From: Candidatus Zhuqueibacterota bacterium
Lineage (GTDB): Bacteria > Zhuqueibacterota > Zhuqueibacteria > Residuimicrobiales > Krinioviventaceae
Assembly (NCBI GenBank): GCA_016929295.1
Contig: JAFGJB010000361.1
Location: forward strand, 1 to 42,049
Reading direction: 5' to 3'
DNA: 42,049 bases
Positions 1 to 7,750 of this stretch are shown piece after piece; position 1 is the first letter of the stretch, and each line of letters starts with the position of its first letter. The position numbers were made by a program, and so were the translations under genes. The notes below the pieces were generated by a model. It saw only the letters and a list, made by a program, of their open reading frames with translations, did not search any database and had not been told where the DNA came from.

Positions 1-638
1 TCGCTCTTTTCCTGTGAGTTCGGATAATCGTCTATAATTTGTTGGTAGAGCACCTGGGCCTGCTCATGGTTCCCGGCTTGAGCGTGACAACGGGCCGCGC
101 GCAAAAGATATCGTGCTGCGAGCGGAGTCTGGTATTTTCTGGCGATCTGCTGGTATTTCGCCGCTGCCTCCGAATAGTGGCCCTGTTGCTCCAGGCAGGC
201 TGCTTCACCTGCCAGCGCCGCAGTCTTTATATAGTCATCGCCGCCGAACGAAGAGGCAAATTTACGAAAATGTTCCTGAGCCGCAGCATATTCGTCAATG
301 TTGTACAAAGACTGCGCAAGAAAAAAGCGCGCCAGTTTGCCACTCCTGGTGCGCCCGCCAGAATTCACGATGGATGTGAACAGCGTCACCGCATTCGTAT
401 AATCCCTCGATTCAAAAACCCGCATGGCATTTGCCAGCTCAACACTGGCGGTTGCCTCGGCCTTTTTTCCTATGTTGCTGATGATGAAAACCGCGGCGAG
501 AATCACGACCACGGCGATCGCGCCACTGAGGACATATTTTGAATTTTCATCAACCCAGTCGCGCACGCGCACGCTATAGGTTATGAACTTGTCTTCCTTG
601 AGCTGTTTTTTTGTTATCCGTTTTCGTGGTGTAAGCAT
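1..638 (-). CDS. Membrane-anchored TPR protein, 3' end outside window
   Basis: The reading frame is open from an ATG at 638 to the window edge, giving 212 visible residues with the C-terminus missing. About 35 basic and polar N-terminal residues precede one transmembrane helix (about residues 36-57), so the protein probably has a single N-terminal anchor with the rest in the periplasm. The remainder is helical with TPR-like pairs: AxxLFxxI near 84-91, HFRKFAS near 123-129, KYQQIARKY at 161-169 and LYQQIIDDYPNS at 197-208. The last phrase is typical of the TPRs in YfgM, BamD and YbgF/CpoB-type envelope proteins. I cannot choose among these families because the C-terminus is absent. It probably acts as a protein-interaction scaffold in the cell envelope. 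No strong Shine-Dalgarno precedes the ATG. A candidate promoter lies at 680-708. Confidence 0.8.
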   Translation of the reverse strand, partial: MLTPRKRITKKQLKEDKFITYSVRVRDWVDENSKYVLSGAIAVVVILAAVFIISNIGKKAEATASVELANAMRVFESRDYTNAVTLFTSIVNSGGRTRSGKLARFFLAQSLYNIDEYAAAQEHFRKFASSFGGDDYIKTAALAGEAACLEQQGHYSEAAAKYQQIARKYQTPLAARYLLRAARCHAQAGNHEQAQVLYQQIIDDYPNSQEKS

Positions 639-679
639 ACAGAATCCCGCATCTTGATAGTGAATTATTATAGCCTATA

Positions 680-708
680 AATATAGTATATCACAGCTTT
701 AAAAGCAA
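680..708 (-). promoter_or_regulatory. Candidate promoter for the TPR gene
   Basis: On the minus strand TTGCTT (708-703) is followed after 17 nt by TATATT (685-680). The -10 matches consensus at 5 of 6 positions and the -35 at 3 of 6. A perfect TATAAT also occurs at 672-667 but lacks a recognisable -35. The surrounding 90 bp is AT-rich and non-coding. The TPR start codon lies about 40 nt downstream. Confidence 0.35.
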
Positions 709-731
709 GATTTAATAATAAATATCCGCAT

Positions 732-1118
732 TCAATGCATGCGAGTTGGATCGAAAGCTTCATGTGTGCCGATGACCACCAGCTCGTACATGTGACAGGT
801 CACCGTGGTGCTGAAACAGATGTCCAGCAACAGGAAAAATGCGACGAGCGTCGTGTTTTCGGTGCCCGCAATCTGCAGCAAAAGAGGCAAGGTGAAAATG
901 CCGATGAGCATACCGACCATGATGCTCAGAATTATTTTTACCCGGTTTCTCTTGCCGCCGCCAAAAAAATAGGAGACAAAAATGATAAAAAAACCGATGG
1001 CCACCGCGATATAGTAGATAATGTTGCTGTTCAGAACAAACCAGGAGAAACAGTAATCTCCGGAGGAGATGGCCTTTGATGCTGCCTGCAGCGAATCTTG
1101 TACGGCGGTTGTATCCAT
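732..1118 (-). CDS. Small three-helix membrane protein, function unknown
   Basis: This 128-residue protein starts at an ATG preceded by AAAGGAAG about eight bases upstream, a good ribosome binding site. It has three predicted membrane segments: about 33-53 (rich in I, F and Y), 61-85 and 89-112. A short basic loop, GGGKRNR, lies between the first two. The N-terminal 30 residues are polar with one hydrophobic stretch and no cleavable signal. I recognise no family. It stands alone between a 636-bp intergenic region and the TPR gene, with its own candidate promoter (1232-1260) and a leader of about 107 nt that could fold. A coupled function with the downstream TPR membrane protein is possible but unsupported beyond adjacency. 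Confidence 0.65.
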   Translation of the reverse strand: MDTTAVQDSLQAASKAISSGDYCFSWFVLNSNIIYYIAVAIGFFIIFVSYFFGGGKRNRVKIILSIMVGMLIGIFTLPLLLQIAGTENTTLVAFFLLLDICFSTTVTCHMYELVVIGTHEAFDPTRMH

Positions 1119-1151
1119 AATGTACTTCCTTTAGCAAATTTTTTAGAGTAG

Positions 1152-1224
1152 AGCATGGCCTCTTTCGGCGATGGTCGCATACCGCCGCCATTTTCACCCA
1201 TGCTGCCGATGAGTTAGCCATGCT
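1152..1224 (-). promoter_or_regulatory. Foldable 5' leader of the small membrane protein gene
   Basis: Within the predicted leader, AGCATGGC (1152-1159) and GCCATGCT (1217-1224) are perfect 8-bp inverted repeats. They enclose a smaller hairpin with CGGCG (1166-1170) pairing with CGCCG (1183-1187). The fold would sit between the candidate promoter and the start codon at 1118. No known riboswitch class is recognised. Confidence 0.35.
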
Positions 1225-1231
1225 GAAGACA

Positions 1232-1260
1232 ATTTTAGACAAATATGGCCGAAATTGCAA
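1232..1260 (-). promoter_or_regulatory. Candidate promoter of the small membrane protein gene
   Basis: On the minus strand TTGCAA (1260-1255) and TAAAAT (1237-1232) are separated by 17 nt. They match the sigma-70 consensus at 4 of 6 and 5 of 6 positions. Transcription would begin near 1225, leaving a leader of about 107 nt before the ATG at 1118. Confidence 0.45.
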
Positions 1261-1450
1261 GCGCTTTCTATCCAGAACCGTAAAACTTCAGACTCGGGTG
1301 ATGGACACTCTACAACATTGCGAAAATTCTAATAAACCGCCGAGATCGCAAAGAAGCGCCGAGGTGCATGAGATTCTGGTTTTCTCGGTGACTCTCTGCA
1401 TTACAAATCTTCAATATTGTGTTTTTTTGGCAAAGCTTAGAGTCAAAAAA

Positions 1451-1591
1451 AGACTAAACACGAATTTCCACAAATTTTTCACGAATTTCCACGAATTCAA
1501 AATGATTGATTTTCTAATTTATGGTCCTTCCTGACCATTCGTGGTCATTCGTGTATCATTCGTGAGAATTCGTGTTCTCTTTTTTTAGTCT
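1451..1591. repeat. Degenerate inverted-repeat element of ACGAATTT/ATTCGTG units
   Basis: The left half contains AGACTAAACACGAATTTCC followed by further ACGAATTTCCAC-like units (TTCACGAATTTCCACGAATT). The right half contains the same unit inverted several times (ACCATTCGTGG, TCATTCGTG, TCATTCGTGAG, AATTCGTGTT) and closes with TTTTTTTAGTCT, the inverse of the opening AGACTAAA. The whole 141 bp can therefore fold on itself. It has no coding capacity that looks real. It sits in the 636-bp gap at 1119-1754, which holds no gene. The remainder of that gap contains a possible repeat relic at 1336-1400 (GCCGAG twice around GCAAAGAAGC) and the hairpin at 1701-1743. Confidence 0.6.
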
Positions 1592-1700
1592 CGGCCGAAG
1601 GCCGCGCCAAGGGCTCTGCGGTTTGTTTTTCTGAAAAGTGCATACTTTGCCACCCGTAACTGAGGTTTTACCGAGAACCCCTTAAAATCCTCTCCGCCCG

Positions 1701-1743
1701 CCTGCGGAACAGCCTGCAGAGGCACATTCTGCAGGCTCGCAGG
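1701..1743. other. Long bulged hairpin downstream of the exporter operon
   Basis: AGCCTGCAGA (1711-1720) and TCTGCAGGCT (1728-1737) form a perfect 10-bp stem with a 7-nt loop. CCTGCG (1701-1706) and CGCAGG (1738-1743) extend it by 6 bp across a GAAC bulge. It lies 12 bp beyond the stop of the membrane fusion protein gene and could end or stabilise that transcript. There is no proper U-tract on the minus strand, so intrinsic termination is uncertain. Confidence 0.5.
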
Positions 1744-1754
1744 TTAGGTTCCTC

Positions 1755-2801
1755 TCATCGGATGATCCGCACCTTCGTCTGATCGCTCAAAGTTTCATAA
1801 CCCTTGACGATCAAACGATCGTCAACCTGCAGACCCTCGATGACCTCGACCTGCGTCGGATTCTCCAGTCCCGTGACAATGCGCCGACCGTGCGCCACGC
1901 CGCGATCAACCACATAAACGCGCCTGGCGCCGCGTGATTGGATGATGATGCTCTTGGGAATGACAATGGCGCTGTCTTTATGGGCGACGACGGTCTCCAC
2001 TTTGATGAACATGCCGGGACGGAATTTCCACTCCGGATTGTTGATTTCGATGGATGCTTTGAAGGTGCGAGTCTCGGAATCGATCGCCGGCGATACCTGC
2101 GTCACTCTTCCGTTTAACGTATCATCGGTCATTGTATAGTTGAGCGCTCGAACCATTTGATCGACTTCGATTCGCCCGAGATGTTTGGCCGGATAGCTCA
2201 CGTCCATGTATAACCTGGCATAATTCATGACCTTTGCCACAAGCGCGTTTGTCGAAATTCGCGTGCCCGGCGTGAAATAAGGGAGATCGACAATGATGCC
2301 GCGAAATGGAGATTGCACCTTGAGTTTTGCCAGCTGGATCTGCGCATTATCATAATTATATTGCGCATCGATAAAAGCCTGCTCCGCGTTCTTGAGCTCT
2401 CGCAGCGTGACGCCGCCCTTCTCATAAAGAGCCTGCTGCTTCTCAAACTCGCTTTTTGAAATGTCGAGATTGAGCTTTTGCGATTCGATCTTGGTGTTAT
2501 TCTCCAGCTCCGGATTGTCTATATGGACAATCACATCAGCGGGATTGACCACATCGCCCAATGTATAAAATTTTCCCCGCGCGTTTTTGCCCAATCGATA
2601 GTAGCCATCTGTCTCGGCTGACAGTTCAACTTCCTGCAATGCCCTGGCGGTTCCGGTCGTTTCGATAAACTCTTCAATCGATTTGAGCTTGACATCTTCC
2701 ACCGAGACGGGCACTGTGACGGACGTGTCAATTTCCACATCCTCTCTGCCGCAGCCCATCAGTAAAACGCCAAAGATCAGGATAGATAGTATTTTTTTCA
2801 C
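1755..2801 (-). CDS. Membrane fusion (periplasmic adaptor) lipoprotein, HlyD/AcrA family
   Basis: This is a 348-residue adaptor that links an inner-membrane exporter to a TolC-type channel. A short signal ends in the lipobox LLMGC with Cys17, so it is a lipoprotein. After it come a beta/lipoyl half (about 60-100), a short helical hairpin (about 105-160), the second lipoyl half ending in SPFRGII, and beta-barrel and membrane-proximal domains (about 190-348). The phrase FRPGMFIKV near residue 262 is typical of RND-type adaptors. The start is GTG at 2801, chosen because AGGAG lies eight bases upstream. It follows the TolC gene by 60 bp and is the last gene of the exporter operon. No RND pump gene follows it, so its likely partner is the upstream ABC transporter; that partnership is inferred from gene order. 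Confidence 0.9.
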   Translation of the reverse strand: MKKILSILIFGVLLMGCGREDVEIDTSVTVPVSVEDVKLKSIEEFIETTGTARALQEVELSAETDGYYRLGKNARGKFYTLGDVVNPADVIVHIDNPELENNTKIESQKLNLDISKSEFEKQQALYEKGGVTLRELKNAEQAFIDAQYNYDNAQIQLAKLKVQSPFRGIIVDLPYFTPGTRISTNALVAKVMNYARLYMDVSYPAKHLGRIEVDQMVRALNYTMTDDTLNGRVTQVSPAIDSETRTFKASIEINNPEWKFRPGMFIKVETVVAHKDSAIVIPKSIIIQSRGARRVYVVDRGVAHGRRIVTGLENPTQVEVIEGLQVDDRLIVKGYETLSDQTKVRIIR

Positions 2802-2861
2802 TGTGTCAACTCCTAAAAGTCAATCGATTTGCATTGGACAAAATGGACAATCCTGTTCGCA

Positions 2862-4316
2862 TCATTTCACTAAAAAATTCTCGGGAATCACAGCCTGATC
2901 GCGCACAAAATCGTACATAGCTAATATTTTGAGGTTCAGCAGAGCCAGTTTATAGTTGATGATAGAATCGGTCAACTGAATTTTGGCATCAGACAGCTGG
3001 ATTTGGTACAAATTGAGATCCATGCTCGTCAAATCGCCGTTTTTATAGCGTTCCAGATTTATCTCATAGGTCAAATCAGCGTTTTTGACATTTTGACCGG
3101 CGATCTCAATTTGATTGACCAGGTTTTGCAGCTGCCGGTGCGCCTGACGAATGCTGATGACGATGTCATTCTGTGTTTCTTCCTCCGACAGCTTGCGCGA
3201 TTCGATGGTCGCTTGCGAGGCTTTTATGCGCGCCTTGCGCTCTCCCCAGTCGTAGAGAGGGATTTCGAATGAGATGGCTGCCTGCCGGTTGCGATTCGGA
3301 CTGTCATACATGCTGTCAAATGTCCTGTTGACACCTTGAATGCCATATGTCAGGCTGATGCTGCCGCGAAATTCGTTGAGTGCCATGGTTTCCACCAGAT
3401 TGTTATAGGCCGACTGCACCTCGATTTCGCGCTGACGCAATTCCAGACGCTGTTCAAGTCCGTTGTCGATCGCTTTCTGCAGATCAACATTGATGACCGT
3501 ATGCGAGACATCACCGACAATTGCAATGGAATCCGGAATCGGCACACCGATGAGCTTTTTAAAACTGTCGAGAGAGTTTTGCAGCTGAACGAAATTATTT
3601 TGCACGCTCGATTCACTGTTGAGCAAATTCAATTCCGCCTGATATAACTCCTCCTTGGCAGCGATGCCGGCATCCACCTTGTTTTTGATGATCTGATAGC
3701 TGTTGTCGGTGTTGGCATACTCTTCGCGGGCAATATCATAGGCCAGCTGGTTGCGATAAATTTCATAAAAACTGTTGGTCACATCGTATTCAAGCGCCAA
3801 CTGTTGCAGCACATAATTGATGGTGGTATTCTCGAGGTCAAGCTCCAGCTCGTTCAGCGCCAGTTTTGTCCGATTATAGGTGAAGATCGGCTGGTCATAG
3901 GTCAAATAGAGATTATTGCTCCACGGATCGGTATCCGCGCTCCCCGCCTCGCTCCAGCCTTCAAGCCATTGCAGTCGATTGATGATTGAAAAAGTGCCAT
4001 CGGTCCACAGAATGGGTTGTCGAATTCTGAAATCCGCTGAACTGCTGGTGTTCTCGCTGCTATACCAGATATTGCGAAACCGGTCATAGCGTCGATCATA
4101 CGAGTAATTGTACGGATTGATCGACAGACTGAAATTGGATTTCAAGGCAGCGCGCTGAGCTTTTAGGGATTGGTTGCTGCGTTCGAGATTCAGTTCCGCC
4201 TGCCTGATCTGCGGGCTGTTCTGCGTGGCAATGCGCAGCGCATCGTCCAGGCTCAGCACCGTTTGCGAGTGCAGCCATCCACACAACATAAAACCGACAA
4301 TGATAAATTTTCTCAT
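2862..4316 (-). CDS. TolC-family outer membrane efflux protein
   Basis: This 484-residue outer-membrane channel has an N-terminal signal peptide of about 20 residues (a hydrophobic core, then HSQTV). It has two similar alpha-helical OEP repeats: LSLDDALRIATQNSPQIRQA at the start of the mature protein opens the first, and VDLQKAIDNGLEQRLELRQ near residue 273 opens the second. Long coiled-coil helices follow each. The mature length fits TolC/OprM relatives. The ATG at 4316 has AAGGA six bases upstream. It lies 36 bp after the ABC permease gene and 60 bp before the adaptor gene, so all were probably transcribed together. Its role is to form the outer-membrane exit duct for the exporter. The exported substrate cannot be deduced. 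Confidence 0.93.
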   Translation of the reverse strand: MRKFIIVGFMLCGWLHSQTVLSLDDALRIATQNSPQIRQAELNLERSNQSLKAQRAALKSNFSLSINPYNYSYDRRYDRFRNIWYSSENTSSSADFRIRQPILWTDGTFSIINRLQWLEGWSEAGSADTDPWSNNLYLTYDQPIFTYNRTKLALNELELDLENTTINYVLQQLALEYDVTNSFYEIYRNQLAYDIAREEYANTDNSYQIIKNKVDAGIAAKEELYQAELNLLNSESSVQNNFVQLQNSLDSFKKLIGVPIPDSIAIVGDVSHTVINVDLQKAIDNGLEQRLELRQREIEVQSAYNNLVETMALNEFRGSISLTYGIQGVNRTFDSMYDSPNRNRQAAISFEIPLYDWGERKARIKASQATIESRKLSEEETQNDIVISIRQAHRQLQNLVNQIEIAGQNVKNADLTYEINLERYKNGDLTSMDLNLYQIQLSDAKIQLTDSIINYKLALLNLKILAMYDFVRDQAVIPENFLVK

Positions 4317-4352
4317 AGTTCATCCTTTTCCAGACAGACAATCAGAGCCGCC

Positions 4353-7300
4353 TCATTTTTTCACCCATTTTATCGCATCCGCGATCACCATGCGGCCGTC
4401 TGATCTGTTGCTCAACTCCACCCGGGCGACACCGGAAAAGTGAAATATGCCGAGATAATTCCATCCCTGGGCGGATTGCGGATCCCACTCAACTTCTTCT
4501 GCACCATCGTCGTGATGAACAGTATAGTGAAAACTCTTGATAAAATCTCCGCCCCGCCTGCCCGGTTCGCCGCCTGGACCGCCAGGACCACCTCGGCCGC
4601 GAAACGGCAAATTCTCCGCATAGGCATAAACTTCGTACTGACCCGCACGCTCCAGCTCGGTTTCCCATACGACTTTTTTGTCACCATTGCCGCTGCGGAC
4701 AAAGTGAGCAGAATGGACAAAATCGCCATAAAAAATTGAATTGATGGTTTTTCGCCAGTTATCCGGAGCACGCCAGGGGCTGAAGGGCGTGTATTCTTCT
4801 TCATCGTCGCCCTGGATATTGAAAAGCCTTTTCAGGACGCTCTGCTGTCGTTCGCGTTCCACTTTAAAGCCCTCATCCTCGTTATCGACAATGATTTCGC
4901 CCTCAATGATCAGTTTCGGCGGTTCATCCAGGATATTGATGCCATCAAAAGGCTTGGCGCTCTTGTTTTCCTCAAACTCCTCCAGACGTTGCATGCTTTG
5001 CGACGGCAAATTTCGCGACACCAGCGTGTTGATCGTCAATGCTCTCGGCTGGTCATCCAACACAAAACCGATTTGCTTCGCCTGGCCTGGCGCCATATAG
5101 ATGGATCGCTGATAGTCTGTCGAGCCGACATTGAAGCGGCCAAAACCGCCGCCGGGACCTCCACCGGGACCGCCACCGGCGACAAAAAAGTCAAGGACGA
5201 CGACCCCGCCCACCGGTTCGGGATTATAGACATTGAGCAGCACCTGATATTTTGTGCGATCCCCCTGCAGAATTTTATAATTCTTCATATCGGTGAAATA
5301 AAAGCCCGGCACATTTTTCTGCTCATACCACGCCTGCAATTCACCCTGCAGATCGATGCCCAGTTCTGCTTTCATATTGTCGATCAGCTCGCCGCTGTTG
5401 AGAGTCTTGAATTGATACTTGTCCAGCAATTTGGCCAAAAACGTCTCCAGTTCTTCAATCCCGACCTTGCTCTCCAGATAGCGGAATAGATAGGAGCTTT
5501 TCATTTTCAGCACGGCGGACGCTTTGTCGACATTCTCCGGATCCGCCAAAATTTCCGCCAGTGAATGATCTTTCAAGGCGATGTTCGCTCGCTCATCGTC
5601 AGTGATCGCATCGCCAAAACGAGCCGGATTGAACGCGGACGTCTCCACCTTGCCTTTGAGAAAAGCCTCCAGCGCGGCATCGAGAATCGGCAAATCCGCT
5701 GCGGCGAGCGCATTCCTGAAATAGTAAAAGTTGGGAAAAATGGCATACAAGCCCGTTTCCTGCTGGCCGCCGGGGCCGAAAAATCGATTGGGCCGTGTGG
5801 CGAAAAGATCTCCCTCGATAAAACGCCGCAACGCCATATATTGCATCTCTTTTTCGGAGACGGTTTCATTTCGATCGCGCATGCGATCCAGCGAGCGGGC
5901 GATCTGACCATGGAAATCAAGGCCGTCCATCGCTGCGCCATTTTCCGGCAAGAACACCTGCATGGGTTGCACCCAGTCCTGATGAAAGCGCAGCGGTTTC
6001 TCAAAGGTCTTGAAATGGATGGGCACTTCGATGAGCGAAAATGATTTGAAGGGATAATCCACTTTGGTTTTCAATTCATAATCATTTTTGAGATCTCTAA
6101 TCAGAGGCGCCAACGTGTCCGACACCGCTGAGAGGGCCGGAAGAAAATAATGATGCGTCCTGTGCGTATAAAGATGATACGAAACGCTGTCGACGTCAAT
6201 GGAGCGTTTTTCATACTCGCCAATGACGAGAGAGATTTGCGGCAAAGGCGTCGGCGGTGTGAACTCAAAGCCATCCTCGGTCTGCACCGCCTCACCCTGG
6301 CTGATTGCCACGAGGCCCCTTTTTGTTTTCACCCTGAGCCTGTAGTCAGAAAAATTCTTTTGCCGAGGCGTGACGAGGGCGCTGCCCGTCGATACACCGG
6401 CTATAGGATACCAGTTCGCCTCCGAGGTGAGGAGCACATAATCCGGTTCAAGATAGCTGAAATCTTTGCCGCGCTTGTAGAGCATCAATTCATGCATTTT
6501 GTCCCGCTCCTCTTTTGGAGTGAGGAGATAAAATGCGCGATTGTCAATCTGACCGCTGTAGCGCATCGTCAGATTGGCGGCTTCACCCGGGCCAAGTGCG
6601 GCATCGATATTGATGATGTGCTGTTGTCGCGTGAACGGCGCCTCTTCGCCGTTCAATGTCACCTCGTGCACCTGCAAAGCTGGATTCAATGTCAGAATGA
6701 GCGATGCCATGGGCGCAGCCGTACTGTTCTGCAGCACCAGTTCGGCGGTCATCGACAGGCGGTTGCCGTCGTGTTGAAAATCAAGGTCATACGCTGTCAC
6801 GTCGGCAATCGGCTGATTTATATACTGGTCATTCAGAGCGATCATGTCGGCGCGCAATTTATCACCTGAACGAGCCTGCATGAAATAAAAGGCAAAGAGG
6901 CCCGAACCCACGACCATAAAAAAGATGGCCAGTATGGCCGCGACGGTCTGCATGGCCTTTGATTGGGGCAAGCGCTTGAAGAGCAGTATGGTCAGAAAAA
7001 TGAAACCAAGACCAAGTGACAGATAAGCTATTCGCTGCATCAGGAGAGATGTCAGGCGGGAAAAGCCGACGAAATCCGAATGGGAAAAGGGCAAAAAGAA
7101 TGCGACCGCGTCAAAAGTCGCCTCGAATTTCAGGTTCAGGACGATCAACGAGACGGCAAAATAGCCCAACAGTAGCAGAAATGTCACCGCCTGGTTTTTA
7201 ATCAGGCTCATGATAAAAAATGACAAGCCAAAGATAAAGATGAGCGTCGGAACACTCATGAGCAGCAGATAATAAAGATAGACGAGCGGCTGGAAGACGA

Positions 7301-7718
7301 CATCGGTAAAGATCACCTGAATGATGGCGGAGATGGCGAGCATGAGCAGATTGAGGCCCATGAAAACTGCGAAAAGCCCGATGGCTTTTCCGAGTATATA
7401 GTCACCGTTTGACATCGAGCGCATATAGATCACTTCGGTTGTATCGGATTTGCGATCGCGCTTTAAAAAATCGGATGCCAGGAAAAGGGCGATGACAGCC
7501 TGCGCGACATTGAGCAATATCATGTTGAAATAGGGCATGGACGACGGGATGCCTCGCATCTGCCATGGCATTGTATCGAACGCCTGTGCGAACATGACAA
7601 TATTGAAAAAGGTGAGGATGATGACGACCAGTCCGGCGAAAATTCTGAAGAACCAGCTTCGCAACAAGGTTTTAACCTCGTATCGCGTGATGGTCCATAT
7701 ATTTTTAATTGACAGCAT
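4353..7718 (-). CDS. ABC-2 permease fused to a degenerate M1-peptidase-like periplasmic domain
   Basis: This 1121-residue protein begins with an ABC-2 type membrane domain of about six helices (roughly 20-45, 63-85, 108-138, 142-172, 175-197, 225-247) plus another helix at 258-280. A long extracytoplasmic part resembling the M1 aminopeptidase N-domain and body follows (about 300-800). The zinc motif HEXXH of M1 peptidases is absent anywhere in the protein, so peptidase activity is unlikely. Glycine/proline-rich linkers occur near 845-856 (GGGPGGGPGGG) and near 1041-1057. The last 100 residues (YEVYAYA, GWNYLGIF, DGRMVIADAIKW) resemble the golvesin/Xly carbohydrate-binding-like beta domain. 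The ATPase is encoded 32 bp upstream and the TolC gene 36 bp downstream. It probably forms the inner-membrane core of the exporter; the bulky domain may bind or fold cargo (inference). Confidence 0.85.
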   Translation of the reverse strand: MLSIKNIWTITRYEVKTLLRSWFFRIFAGLVVIILTFFNIVMFAQAFDTMPWQMRGIPSSMPYFNMILLNVAQAVIALFLASDFLKRDRKSDTTEVIYMRSMSNGDYILGKAIGLFAVFMGLNLLMLAISAIIQVIFTDVVFQPLVYLYYLLLMSVPTLIFIFGLSFFIMSLIKNQAVTFLLLLGYFAVSLIVLNLKFEATFDAVAFFLPFSHSDFVGFSRLTSLLMQRIAYLSLGLGFIFLTILLFKRLPQSKAMQTVAAILAIFFMVVGSGLFAFYFMQARSGDKLRADMIALNDQYINQPIADVTAYDLDFQHDGNRLSMTAELVLQNSTAAPMASLILTLNPALQVHEVTLNGEEAPFTRQQHIINIDAALGPGEAANLTMRYSGQIDNRAFYLLTPKEERDKMHELMLYKRGKDFSYLEPDYVLLTSEANWYPIAGVSTGSALVTPRQKNFSDYRLRVKTKRGLVAISQGEAVQTEDGFEFTPPTPLPQISLVIGEYEKRSIDVDSVSYHLYTHRTHHYFLPALSAVSDTLAPLIRDLKNDYELKTKVDYPFKSFSLIEVPIHFKTFEKPLRFHQDWVQPMQVFLPENGAAMDGLDFHGQIARSLDRMRDRNETVSEKEMQYMALRRFIEGDLFATRPNRFFGPGGQQETGLYAIFPNFYYFRNALAAADLPILDAALEAFLKGKVETSAFNPARFGDAITDDERANIALKDHSLAEILADPENVDKASAVLKMKSSYLFRYLESKVGIEELETFLAKLLDKYQFKTLNSGELIDNMKAELGIDLQGELQAWYEQKNVPGFYFTDMKNYKILQGDRTKYQVLLNVYNPEPVGGVVVLDFFVAGGGPGGGPGGGFGRFNVGSTDYQRSIYMAPGQAKQIGFVLDDQPRALTINTLVSRNLPSQSMQRLEEFEENKSAKPFDGINILDEPPKLIIEGEIIVDNEDEGFKVERERQQSVLKRLFNIQGDDEEEYTPFSPWRAPDNWRKTINSIFYGDFVHSAHFVRSGNGDKKVVWETELERAGQYEVYAYAENLPFRGRGGPGGPGGEPGRRGGDFIKSFHYTVHHDDGAEEVEWDPQSAQGWNYLGIFHFSGVARVELSNRSDGRMVIADAIKWVKK

Positions 7719-7750
7719 GGGTTACGCCTTTCCGATGAAAAATTTACACA

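Noticed and set aside
760-1260. 166-codon minus-strand frame overlapping the small membrane protein
   Set aside because: The alternative frame gives a good ribosome binding site and three clean membrane helices; this frame is basic and His-rich and begins upstream of the promoter's likely transcription start.
1220-1534. 104-codon open frame on the plus strand in the left intergenic region
   Set aside because: Its C-terminal half is translated from the fold-back repeat (NTNFHKFFTNFHEF) and there is no ribosome binding site.
1119-1754. CRISPR-like array in the ACGAATTT repeats
   Set aside because: Units are short, degenerate and inverted, without constant-length spacers; no cas genes are present.
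6150-6869. 239-codon open frame on the plus strand opposite the ABC/M1 fusion gene
   Set aside because: Antisense shadow with no recognisable domain.
4353-7718. Active M1 aminopeptidase
   Set aside because: No HEXXH anywhere in the protein, so catalysis by the usual mechanism is not supported.
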